This document shows positions 1 to 7,003 of a DNA stretch of 10,389 bases, piece after piece. Made by a program: the position numbers and the translations under genes. Within the stretch, counting starts at the first letter, position 1; each line of letters starts with the position of its first letter. This stretch comes from Candidatus Methanoplasma sp. (GTDB taxonomy: Archaea > Thermoplasmatota > Thermoplasmata > Methanomassiliicoccales > Methanomethylophilaceae): positions 1-10,389 of the forward strand of contig JAITCQ010000101.1 of NCBI GenBank assembly GCA_031283015.1, written 5' to 3'. The notes under the pieces are model-generated. The model had not been told where the DNA came from. It worked only from the letters and a program-made list of their open reading frames with translations, and made no database searches.

Positions 1-156
1 TTCCTTTTGTGCGTGGACGAACACCACGCATCGGCCTCCCGCGAGTATTATTCCGATTTCCCCGCGTCCCCCAGGAGGGATTGCGGCAGATGCGATTTCT
101 TCAAAGCGTGTACCAAAGATATCGTCGATCTCGAAGGAGGGAACGGGGATGAGTGA
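1..156 (+). CDS. AddB-like PD-(D/E)XK nuclease, C-terminal end (partial)
   Basis: The reading frame is open from the window edge to a TGA at 154-156, so only the last 51 residues of a longer protein are visible. They contain a C-x2-C-x5-C cluster (Cys28, Cys31, Cys37 of the visible part). This is the spacing of the last three ligands of the iron-sulfur clamp closing the nuclease domain in AddB, Dna2 and Cas4; the fourth Cys would lie upstream. The Asp/Glu-rich tail after the cluster resembles no known motif. The stop codon overlaps the start of the next gene by 8 nt, indicating one transcript and coupled translation. Because that gene is an AddA-type helicase-nuclease, I infer that this is the AddB-like partner. 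A free-standing Cas4- or Dna2-like nuclease cannot be excluded from 51 residues. Confidence 0.6.
   Translation, partial: FLLCVDEHHASASREYYSDFPASPRRDCGRCDFFKACTKDIVDLEGGNGDE
133..140 (+). promoter_or_regulatory. Shine-Dalgarno site of the AddA-like gene
   Basis: The sequence GAAGGAGG lies 8 nt before the ATG at 149, inside the coding end of the preceding gene. It fixes the helicase start and fits translation as an internal cistron. In contrast, the P-type ATPase and the divergent genes of this window have no such site. Confidence 0.7.
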
Positions 157-3004
157 CCTCAATCCCTCTCAAAAAGCGATCGCTGGCGAACTCGAAGGCA
201 TGATCGTGGTGGACGCCGGGCCGGGGACCGGCAAGACGCACACGATCGTGGACAGATTTCTCAGCATACTGAAGAAGGAGGATGTCGGCCCCAAGGATGT
301 CCTCCTTCTAACATTCACTAGGAACGCGGCGGGCGAGATGGAGGAAAGGATCAGAGGGAGGATCGCCGGGACCGAACTTTCCGGGTCCTCCAAATTCGTT
401 CAGACGAGCACCTTCGACTCTTTCTGCTATTCGGTGGTGATGGAGTCCCCGGAAGCCGTGAGTAGATTCTTCCGGATGGAGGAAATGCTCACCAGGGGCG
501 CGGCCCTCGTCGAGAACGATACCCTTAATCGAGAGTATTTCGCGGATTTCTTCGATCGTTTCATGATCTCCAACTCGGAAGAATACGGCATACATGGGGT
601 GATCGCTTCCCAGAACGTGCCCGAACTCTATGAGATCATCAACCGGCTGATGTCGAGGGGCGTGGTCCCTCTGAGAAAGGGATGGTTCGGCGGCGGGGAC
701 GGAAAGGTCCTTACGGGAGATACCGAAAGGGTCCTTCTGGAACTTTCCGCTATGAACGGATCCTCCTATCTGTCCGCCGAACTTTGCAAAAAGTTCGGGG
801 ACGATCCTGTCTTCGTCGCGCTCGGTATCTCACCGGACGGCCCTCTTGCGGACGGCATCCTGAGAGAGGCTTCGCATGACGATCGGGGGGATCTTCTGGC
901 ACTCATACACGATATCTATTACGAATACATCAGAAGCTGTGTCAACGACGACCGGCTGACGTACGGGCTCGTCGCCTCCTTCGCCTTCATCGTCCTCTTC
1001 GACGACAGGAAGGTCAGGGAGAGGATGTCCGTGAAGTATCTCATGATCGACGAGTTCCAGGATACCAACGAAAATCAGCTGATGATCGCCCTGATGCTCC
1101 TCAGCGAGCCGAACCTGTGCGTCGTTGGCGACTGGAAGCAGGGGATATATGGTTTCAGACATGTTTCCATCGATAACATAATCGATTTCGAGAACAGGGT
1201 GATCTCTCTGAGAAGGAGACTGAACGACGACGACGTCAGGGTGCCGTACTCCATACCCGAAGTGAAAAGACTTTCGCTGGACATGAACTACAGGAGTTCG
1301 CAGATCATCATAGACGCGGCTTACGACGCTTTGTATGCGAAGGCAACGAAGGACGACGATATCGGAGAGCACGAGCTCAGCAGGAACATCACCAGGATAA
1401 CCGCTCAAAGGGATGATATCGGAGACCATACCGGAATAGAGTTTGTTTCCGCCCCTTCAAGGGATAAAGAAGCGGAAGAGGTGGTCCGGACCATAACCGC
1501 ATACATCAAAGGCGGCTGTCTGATCCATGAGAACGGTACGGCGAGACGGCCGGATTTCGGGGACATCGCGGTGCTCTGCAGGAAGACCGACCAGTGCCGC
1601 GCGGTGAACGACGCCGCGGCGGCGGCTGGGATACCGTCGTTCCTCCAGGGCGACGTGGAGGTAATGTGCACAAGGGAGGGGAAGCTGGCACTTGCCTGGC
1701 TCAAATATCTGAACAACAGGAGCGACGAGTGGGGCATCGGTCCGATAATGGCCGATGCGGGGTACACCTTGGACGAGATCCTCAGGTCAAGGAGCGAACC
1801 TCCCGAGATGTTCTCGATGATGAGGTCGTCCTTGATAAGAAAGAAAAGGCGCGTCACCGATCTCCTCTCCTCCATATTTGCGTTCTACGGTCTGAACAAC
1901 GATACGACGCAGACGATAATCTCCGTCATATCGTCCTCCCACAGGAACTCGCTGCTGACCATATCCGACGTCATAGGAATGATCGAGAAGGACATCGAGA
2001 ACCGCACCAAGTACCAGGTCGACGGCATGCTCGACCGCAAGGCGGTGACCATACAAACAATGCACAAATCCAAGGGGCTGGAATATCCGATAGTGATAAT
2101 CGCGGGAGTGGATTCGAAGGTCATGCCGGCAATGCCCCGCGACCGTTCCGCATACATGTTCAGCGACCTTACCGGCATACGGTGCAGGAAGGACGTCTCC
2201 TCTTTCGGAGGCGACTATTCCAAGATGACGAGGTCATGGAGAACGTTCCTTGCGGAGCGGGTGATCCCCGCCGACTACAGCGAAGAGAGGAGACTGATGT
2301 TCGTCGCCCTCTCCAGGGCCAAGCAGTATGTCACCGTAGTTTCCGGGCCGAAGCCTTCCCTTTTCTTCGAACACCTTTCGAAGGGTAGGAAAAGGGAATG
2401 CGGGAAGGGCGGCGTGGGGAGGATGGACCTCGGATCGGAGACCAGCCTCATCTCCGCCCCCGTGGTCGGAAAGTTCAATCCGAGGAGGGTCAACCTCGGA
2501 GTGCATGACATAATGAGGTCCCTCGGCTCCCTCAGACCGGACGCCGATACCGACGAGTTCTCCGGGAAAGGGAAGGAATACGGAACGGAAATACACGAGC
2601 TGGCATATGCGCTGGCGGTCGGTCACGAAGTGGACGACGGACGACCGGAGGTCTCGGCGATAAAGGCTATCCTTACGACCGCGTCGGATGCGGACCTCGT
2701 CTATCCTGAGAAGGAATGTTCCCTCCCGTTCAACGATCTCAACGTCACCCTGAAGGGGATCATTGACCTTCTTGTGGTAAGACCGGACGTGGTCGAGATA
2801 CATGATTACAAAACAGACGCGGACGGATCCTATGAATCCGAATACAAGATACAGCTGGGCGTGTATGCCCACGCGGCCTCCGGCCATTTCAGGAGACCGG
2901 CGAAATGCATCATCGATTATGTCTCCCAGGGAAGGACGGTCGTTTTTGACCCTCTTCCGGCGGACGTCATCGCCCAGAGGGTCGGAGAGTATATCTCTTT
3001 ATAA
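149..3004 (+). CDS. UvrD/AddA-type helicase with C-terminal RecB-family nuclease
   Basis: A 951-residue superfamily 1A DNA helicase-nuclease, probably acting in double-strand-break end processing. Helicase motifs occur in order: Q motif (Gln8), Walker A GPGTGKT (24-30), motif Ia LTFTRNAA, Walker B DEFQD (301-305), motif III VVGDWKQ (325-331) with a GFR continuation, motif IV NYRSS (380-384), motif V around TMHKSKGLE (637-645) and motif VI RRLMFVALSRAK (714-725). The C-terminal nuclease has His816 (GTEIHE), Asp873 (GIIDLL), the catalytic HDYKTD (885-890) and a following Q-L-x-V-Y motif, so both activities look intact. At 951 residues it is shorter than bacterial AddA (about 1,200). Its start overlaps the upstream nuclease by 8 nt behind a good Shine-Dalgarno site. 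The architecture fits AddA or AdnA/AdnB; AddA-like is preferred because of the neighbour's Cys cluster. Confidence 0.9.
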   Translation: MSDLNPSQKAIAGELEGMIVVDAGPGTGKTHTIVDRFLSILKKEDVGPKDVLLLTFTRNAAGEMEERIRGRIAGTELSGSSKFVQTSTFDSFCYSVVMESPEAVSRFFRMEEMLTRGAALVENDTLNREYFADFFDRFMISNSEEYGIHGVIASQNVPELYEIINRLMSRGVVPLRKGWFGGGDGKVLTGDTERVLLELSAMNGSSYLSAELCKKFGDDPVFVALGISPDGPLADGILREASHDDRGDLLALIHDIYYEYIRSCVNDDRLTYGLVASFAFIVLFDDRKVRERMSVKYLMIDEFQDTNENQLMIALMLLSEPNLCVVGDWKQGIYGFRHVSIDNIIDFENRVISLRRRLNDDDVRVPYSIPEVKRLSLDMNYRSSQIIIDAAYDALYAKATKDDDIGEHELSRNITRITAQRDDIGDHTGIEFVSAPSRDKEAEEVVRTITAYIKGGCLIHENGTARRPDFGDIAVLCRKTDQCRAVNDAAAAAGIPSFLQGDVEVMCTREGKLALAWLKYLNNRSDEWGIGPIMADAGYTLDEILRSRSEPPEMFSMMRSSLIRKKRRVTDLLSSIFAFYGLNNDTTQTIISVISSSHRNSLLTISDVIGMIEKDIENRTKYQVDGMLDRKAVTIQTMHKSKGLEYPIVIIAGVDSKVMPAMPRDRSAYMFSDLTGIRCRKDVSSFGGDYSKMTRSWRTFLAERVIPADYSEERRLMFVALSRAKQYVTVVSGPKPSLFFEHLSKGRKRECGKGGVGRMDLGSETSLISAPVVGKFNPRRVNLGVHDIMRSLGSLRPDADTDEFSGKGKEYGTEIHELAYALAVGHEVDDGRPEVSAIKAILTTASDADLVYPEKECSLPFNDLNVTLKGIIDLLVVRPDVVEIHDYKTDADGSYESEYKIQLGVYAHAASGHFRRPAKCIIDYVSQGRTVVFDPLPADVIAQRVGEYISL

Positions 3005-3005
3005 T
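2998..3005 (+). promoter_or_regulatory. TATA box of the P-type ATPase gene (leaderless promoter)
   Basis: TTTATAAT overlaps the last codons and the TAA stop of the helicase gene. Its centre is about 25 nt upstream of the ATG at 3027, the normal distance from an archaeal TATA box to the transcription start. There is no Shine-Dalgarno sequence in the 22-nt gap. Transcription would therefore start at or next to the ATG, giving a leaderless mRNA independent of the upstream operon. The promoter is inferred from position and sequence only. Confidence 0.6.
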
Positions 3006-3026
3006 CTGAAATGACGTTCATCCACT

Positions 3027-5579
3027 ATGGAACCGAGGGGACTCACCGGCGAGGAGGTAAGGGCCAGGATCTCCGAGGGGAAGGTCAACAAGTTCGAGTC
3101 CCGGGTCAGCAGGAGTTATCTTGACATAATAGTTAAGAACGTATGCACCACGTTCAACCTTATCCTGATCATCGTGGGTGCCGCCCTGCTTTATTTTGAC
3201 GAACCGATTAGCGCCCTCTCGGCCACGGGCGTCATTGCGCTCAACGTTCTGATCTCCACCGTACAGGAGATGAGAGCGAAAAGAAGGCTCGACAAGATCG
3301 CTCTGCTTCTGAGACCCACCGTCCACGTCATAAGGAACGGCGAAGAGACGAAGATCGATCCCTCCGAGATAGTCTTGGACGATATCATCCGTCTGTCGTC
3401 CGGCGACCAGGCCCAGGTCGACGGTGAACTCATTACCTCGGCCTCGCTGGAGATGGACGAATCCCTGCTCACCGGCGAGTCGCGGTCGGTGAGGAAGCAT
3501 ATCGGGGACACCGTCCATTCCGGGGCGTTCTGCGTGACCGGAAGCGGCTATTATAAGGTCACCGCCCTCGGCGAGGATACGCTGGCATCGAAGATGCTCG
3601 TAAGCGCCAAAAAATACAATCGGAAGAACACGCCCCTGCAGAGGGAAACGTCGACGGTGACGAAGATGTTGATGCTGACGGCGTTCATCTTCCTGCTGAT
3701 ACTGGCGGCGATCAACTTTCTGGGAGGCGGCACGGCGAAGCTCTTCGCCATAAAATCGGTGTTGGTGTTGGATATAGTTCCGATAGCCCTCTTCCTTCTC
3801 ATCACGATCACCTACATGATAGCGGCGGTCCGGATGGCGAACGGCGGCGTGCTGCTGCAGAATTCGAACTCGGTGGAATCCATGAGCCACGTGGACACCG
3901 TTTGCATGGATAAGACCGGAACGATCACGACGAACAACCTCGTCTACAACGATATGGAAACATTCGTGGACAGGAACGAAGCGGAACTCTCCGTCCGATT
4001 GTTCGTTCATGCGACCGGAAGCAAGAACACCACCGTAAAAGCATTGGAGAAGGCGTTCGGGTGCGAGGGATCCGTTCTTGAAGAGGAGGTGCAGTTCTCC
4101 TCCGAGCGGAAGTACAGCGCCGTCAGGATATCGTACGGCGGTACGTCACGGTCGCTGTTCGTGGGCGCATGGTCTGTGCTGAAAGATCATGTCGGAAATA
4201 CGGACATCACGGAAAGGATATCGGAGCTCTCTCGCAAAGGGCTGAGGACGGTGGTCCTCTGCGGAGGTCCTGGTTCCGAGATATATTCCGGCGACGAGCC
4301 CGTCATCCCGAAGCTGGAATTGATAGCGCTCATTTCTATTAGGGACGAGGTCAGACCCGATTGCAGAGCGATAATAGAGGATTTTCAAAAGAGCGGCATG
4401 GACCTCAAGGTGATATCCGGGGACGACCCGGAGACGGTGAACGCCTTATTCTCGCTGGCGGAGATCCCCGGAGACAGGAGAATCATCTCGGGCGACGAGC
4501 TCGCCGCGCTGTCTGAAAAAGAATTCGAAGAGGCGGCCCTCGGAACGAACATCTTCGGAAGAATGAAGCCCGAACAGAAGGAGATGGTCGTAGCCTCTCT
4601 GAAAAAGAACGGAAGGTACGTCGCGATGGTCGGCGACGGGGTCAACGACGTGAGGTCCCTTAAGGCCGCCAACGTGGGGATCGCGCTTCAGAGCGGCAGC
4701 GGCGCCGCGAGAGGCGTCGCGGACATGGTCCTTGTGGACGACCGTTTCTCGGCGCTCCCGAAAGCGATCGTCGAAGGTAAAAGGACGGTGACCGGTATGA
4801 GGGACATTCTCCGCCTGTACCTTACAAGGAACTTCGTGCTCGCGGCGGTCGTGGGGGTCCTTCTGCTTGCGCTCGGCAGGGTCCCCATGCTGCCTGTACA
4901 CAACGCATTTTACGCGCTCGCATCGGTGTCCTTCGCGGCGTTCTTCATGGCGATATGGGCCAGACCATCCAACAATAGAACGCTGATCCTGCCCGGGGTG
5001 CTGAGGTTCTCCATACCCATGGCGGTGCTGATAGCTGGATTCGGGTTTGGTATATACGCCGTTTTCCTGTTCTGCACCGGGAACGGTTCGTTCGACCTCG
5101 GATACGATTTCTATCATAGCATGTACGAAGGATACGACGGCCCGTCCATGTGGAGCGACTGGAACGGGTTCTGGGAGCATATGTCCCTCGATGGCGAGAG
5201 GTATGAGGATGTGACCGCAAGGAACGCCATGCTGATCTTCCTGATGCTGGCCGGAATAGCCCAGCTCTTCTTCATCTACCCGCTTGCCAGGTTCTACTCG
5301 GTGGGAGGAGAGGTCTCCCGGGACCTCAAGCCTACCCTGCTGGCCCTGCTGCTTTTCGGTCTCGTGGCGCTTGTATATCTGGTGCCGCAGGTAGCGGTGG
5401 AGGTCGCTTCGCTCGCGCTGTTCCCTCCGGCATACCATCTGCTCATCCTCGGTTTTGTGGCCGTGTGGTTCCTCTCCGCCGTGCTCTTCCTGAAAAGCAG
5501 GTTCATGAGAAAGGTGTCCGACGCTGCGGAGTCCGCGTACAGAAGATCGCTTGAGACCGAGATCGGAAAAGAGAAGTGA
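3027..5579 (+). CDS. P-type cation-transporting ATPase, CtpE-like
   Basis: An 850-residue P-type ATPase that would use ATP to move a cation across the cytoplasmic membrane. It has the N-terminal GLTGEEV cation-ATPase segment, two membrane helices (about 35-85), the actuator loop LTGES (148-152), helices M3-M4 (about 213-275), the phosphorylation motif DKTGT with Asp295, and the hinge GDGVND (536-541). Six more hydrophobic segments follow, ten in total. Overall layout and M4-to-DKTGT spacing resemble the CtpE group (reported Ca2+ uptake in mycobacteria). The M4 ion-site motif is PIAL (252-255) where CtpE and Ca2+ pumps have PEGL, so the acidic ligand is missing and the ion is uncertain. There is no N-terminal heavy-metal domain or CPC motif, arguing against Cu/Zn/Cd. 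An unusual 49-residue loop, rich in aromatic and acidic residues, lies at 684-732. The gene has its own leaderless-type promoter and ends flush against a convergent gene. Confidence 0.88.
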   Translation: MEPRGLTGEEVRARISEGKVNKFESRVSRSYLDIIVKNVCTTFNLILIIVGAALLYFDEPISALSATGVIALNVLISTVQEMRAKRRLDKIALLLRPTVHVIRNGEETKIDPSEIVLDDIIRLSSGDQAQVDGELITSASLEMDESLLTGESRSVRKHIGDTVHSGAFCVTGSGYYKVTALGEDTLASKMLVSAKKYNRKNTPLQRETSTVTKMLMLTAFIFLLILAAINFLGGGTAKLFAIKSVLVLDIVPIALFLLITITYMIAAVRMANGGVLLQNSNSVESMSHVDTVCMDKTGTITTNNLVYNDMETFVDRNEAELSVRLFVHATGSKNTTVKALEKAFGCEGSVLEEEVQFSSERKYSAVRISYGGTSRSLFVGAWSVLKDHVGNTDITERISELSRKGLRTVVLCGGPGSEIYSGDEPVIPKLELIALISIRDEVRPDCRAIIEDFQKSGMDLKVISGDDPETVNALFSLAEIPGDRRIISGDELAALSEKEFEEAALGTNIFGRMKPEQKEMVVASLKKNGRYVAMVGDGVNDVRSLKAANVGIALQSGSGAARGVADMVLVDDRFSALPKAIVEGKRTVTGMRDILRLYLTRNFVLAAVVGVLLLALGRVPMLPVHNAFYALASVSFAAFFMAIWARPSNNRTLILPGVLRFSIPMAVLIAGFGFGIYAVFLFCTGNGSFDLGYDFYHSMYEGYDGPSMWSDWNGFWEHMSLDGERYEDVTARNAMLIFLMLAGIAQLFFIYPLARFYSVGGEVSRDLKPTLLALLLFGLVALVYLVPQVAVEVASLALFPPAYHLLILGFVAVWFLSAVLFLKSRFMRKVSDAAESAYRRSLETEIGKEK

Positions 5580-6188
5580 TCACGGGCGGTAGTTTCCGGA
5601 CCTGTGCATCCCGATCATGACGTAAGCCGCCATCCTTGCGTCCGATAACGCGCGGTGGTCCTGTTTGTCTCCGATACCGGCGGGATCGCCCTCGGCGATC
5701 GTCTTGTATGCGTGGTCAAGCTTAGGGAACTTGTATCTGACGCCGTATAGCTCGCTGGGAAGCTTGCATACATCGGCGGCGGCCTTCATTATGTCAGTGC
5801 AGACGCTGAACACTCCCCTGAGATGCCACGGCTCTCTAAACAGGAATTTGTCCATGTCGAATGGCACATTATACGACGTGGCCGTCCTGCCTCTGAGCAG
5901 CCCAGCGACGTCCTCTCTCACTTTGAACAGCGGACGAGCCGCGGCGACCTTGTCCAGGGTCAGATCGCTGTTCTCGAATATCCACGCTTTTGACCTGCGG
6001 TCATCCCACTCGGTCACGTCATAACCGACGACCGACGAGTAGACATCTTTCACGGTCTCTCTGAAAAGGTTCACAGAGCATATGCCTATGTCGACCACCA
6101 GGTCCCTGGGTCCGCCGTCGAGGCCGGTGGTCTCGGTGTCTATCACAAATATCTCTTCAGGCGTCCTGAAGAAGTCCTCGATCTTCAT
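5580..6188 (-). CDS. DEDDh-family 3'-5' exonuclease (DnaQ/RNase T fold)
   Basis: A 202-residue protein consisting of one exonuclease domain. Exo I is the D-x-E pair Asp17/Glu19 in IDTETTGLD. Exo II is the N-x3-D pair Asn107/Asp111 in SYNVPFD. Exo III is His178-x4-Asp183 in DHRALSD. All metal ligands and the general-base His are present, so it should remove nucleotides from 3' ends of DNA or RNA. It has no polymerase, helicase or BRCT fusion, and the substrate cannot be told. I chose the ATG at 6188, although the frame is open upstream to 6239. It forms an ATGA overlap with the preceding gene's stop, follows a GGAAGGG Shine-Dalgarno-like stretch, and places Exo I near the N-terminus as in relatives. 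The TGA at 5580-5582 directly abuts the stop of the convergent ATPase gene. Confidence 0.88.
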   Translation of the reverse strand: MKIEDFFRTPEEIFVIDTETTGLDGGPRDLVVDIGICSVNLFRETVKDVYSSVVGYDVTEWDDRRSKAWIFENSDLTLDKVAAARPLFKVREDVAGLLRGRTATSYNVPFDMDKFLFREPWHLRGVFSVCTDIMKAAADVCKLPSELYGVRYKFPKLDHAYKTIAEGDPAGIGDKQDHRALSDARMAAYVMIGMHRSGNYRP

Positions 6189-6733
6189 GCTGTCCCTTCC
6201 GCGTCTTTTAAAAGGGAGTCGAATTTCCAGGTCATCCATCTCATTACGATCAGCATGACGATCGAAGCGATCATCGACGCAAAAAGGACGGTCATCGTAA
6301 ACGCGTCCTCCCAGGCAGTGTCTTCTTCCGATCCGTCGAGAACGGTCTGCGCTTCGAGATCCACCAGATCGCTGAAATTTATCCTGATGTCCTGGGCCAG
6401 GTTGATGAATATGCGTTTGACGGTACCGTCCTCGGTCACTGTGAGATTATAGGGGGTTATGACCGACGTTACCGGGTCATAGTTGCCTCTGGCGTCGACG
6501 GCATAGAACATTATTCCGCTTTTCTCCATGTCGTAGACCTCCGAATAAAGATCTATTACCAGCGTGCCTCCTCTCTCTATGTTCTCTCCGACGGGGAAGC
6601 CTACGCTGATGTCGGGATTGTAATCATAATACACATTCACCTTGTCTGCGGAAACGAGCGGAGACCCGGCGGCGAACAGCGCGGCTGCCGCCACCGCCGC
6701 GATTACGACCAATATTCCGCCTGATCTCATCAT
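6185..6733 (-). CDS. Exported membrane-anchored protein of unknown function
   Basis: A 182-residue protein I do not recognise. It begins with two Met, a short basic stretch and a hydrophobic segment (about 7-23, many Ala and Val) followed by a plausible signal-peptidase region near VSA. About 115 residues follow that look extracytoplasmic: beta-prone, Tyr/Asp-rich, with possible N-glycosylation sequons (NLT, NFS). A second hydrophobic segment (about 145-166) precedes a short charged cytoplasmic tail. The topology is that of a type I surface protein with its globular domain outside. The longer frame from 6775 is rejected, because a TATA-like box about 25 nt before 6733 predicts a leaderless start there and the signal peptide would otherwise be buried. 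The ATG at 6730 is almost as good. It is first in a two-gene unit with the exonuclease (4-nt overlap). Confidence 0.75.
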   Translation of the reverse strand: MMRSGGILVVIAAVAAAALFAAGSPLVSADKVNVYYDYNPDISVGFPVGENIERGGTLVIDLYSEVYDMEKSGIMFYAVDARGNYDPVTSVITPYNLTVTEDGTVKRIFINLAQDIRINFSDLVDLEAQTVLDGSEEDTAWEDAFTMTVLFASMIASIVMLIVMRWMTWKFDSLLKDAEGTA

Positions 6734-6808
6734 CGTCTCGTCGATACCTTCGCAATATTTAGAACCGATTGTCAAAAAATCAAAATAAGAGCATTCTGAT
6801 TCACTATC
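6734..6808. promoter_or_regulatory. Divergent intergenic region with two TATA-like boxes
   Basis: This 75-nt AT-rich gap separates two divergent genes. On the minus strand, TAAATATT (6754-6761) lies about 25 nt before the ATG at 6733. On the plus strand, an A-rich stretch (CAAAATAAG, 6781-6789) lies about 24 nt before the ATG at 6809 and is a weaker TATA match. Neither gene has a Shine-Dalgarno sequence, so both transcripts are probably leaderless. The two boxes are about 25 nt apart, so binding of the transcription machinery to one could hinder the other. No clear operator repeat is visible. Confidence 0.5.
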
Positions 6809-7003
6809 ATGGGCGCAAAGATATCGATTGGCAGCAACGAATATGAGATAGTATGCGGACCGACCATAGGCGACGCCGTCCGCTCGCTGGACTACGTTCC
6901 GGACGCCTTCGTTTTCATGATCAACGAAAGGGTGGTCCCTATGGACACGCCAGTATCCGACGGCGCCGTGATAAAGGCCGTCAGAGTGGCCTCAGGCGGA
7001 TGA
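6809..7003 (+). CDS. Ubiquitin-like sulfur carrier/modifier (ThiS/MoaD/SAMP family)
   Basis: A 64-residue beta-grasp protein ending in Ser-Gly-Gly. The C-terminal Gly-Gly is the residue pair that E1-like enzymes adenylate, then either thiocarboxylate for sulfur transfer (thiamine, molybdopterin, tRNA thiolation) or join to lysines of target proteins (archaeal SAMPs). The order of elements fits the ThiS and SAMP2 pattern: a short strand pair at the N-terminus, a helix with 'TIGDAVRSL', then FMINERVVP, a Pro/Asp turn and 'IKAVRVASGG'. Length (64) matches ThiS and SAMP2 more than MoaD (about 80). No E1 (ThiF/MoeB/UbaA), MoaE or ThiG gene is next to it, so the pathway cannot be assigned. It sits alone between opposed genes and its last 12 nt overlap the end of the convergent CbiP paralogue. 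Confidence 0.8.
   Translation: MGAKISIGSNEYEIVCGPTIGDAVRSLDYVPDAFVFMINERVVPMDTPVSDGAVIKAVRVASGG

Noticed and set aside
1..156. A Cas4 gene from a CRISPR-Cas locus.
   Set aside because: The Cys spacing alone would fit, but no CRISPR repeats or other cas genes are in the window, and the coupled neighbour is an AddA-type helicase-nuclease.
1594..2388. A 264-codon plus-strand frame inside the helicase gene.
   Set aside because: It is in another frame of a gene whose motifs V and VI run through the same stretch. The product is a charged, Arg-rich, unmotivated sequence.
3018..4010. A 330-codon open frame on the minus strand, antisense to the first part of the P-type ATPase.
   Set aside because: Its product is rich in His, Arg, Gln and Asp with no recognisable motif or start site. 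The opposite strand encodes an ATPase with all catalytic motifs. Codon bias in GC-rich DNA explains the open frame.
4446..5438. A second long minus-strand frame antisense to the ATPase C-terminal half.
   Set aside because: It is low in hydrophobic residues and rich in His, Arg and Glu, lacks a promoter or ribosome-binding site, and mirrors the membrane helices of the real gene.
6189..6239. A start at 6239 for the DEDDh exonuclease.
   Set aside because: It would overlap the coding end of the exported protein by over 50 nt and add a non-family N-terminal segment. The ATG at 6188 has coupling and a Shine-Dalgarno-like site.
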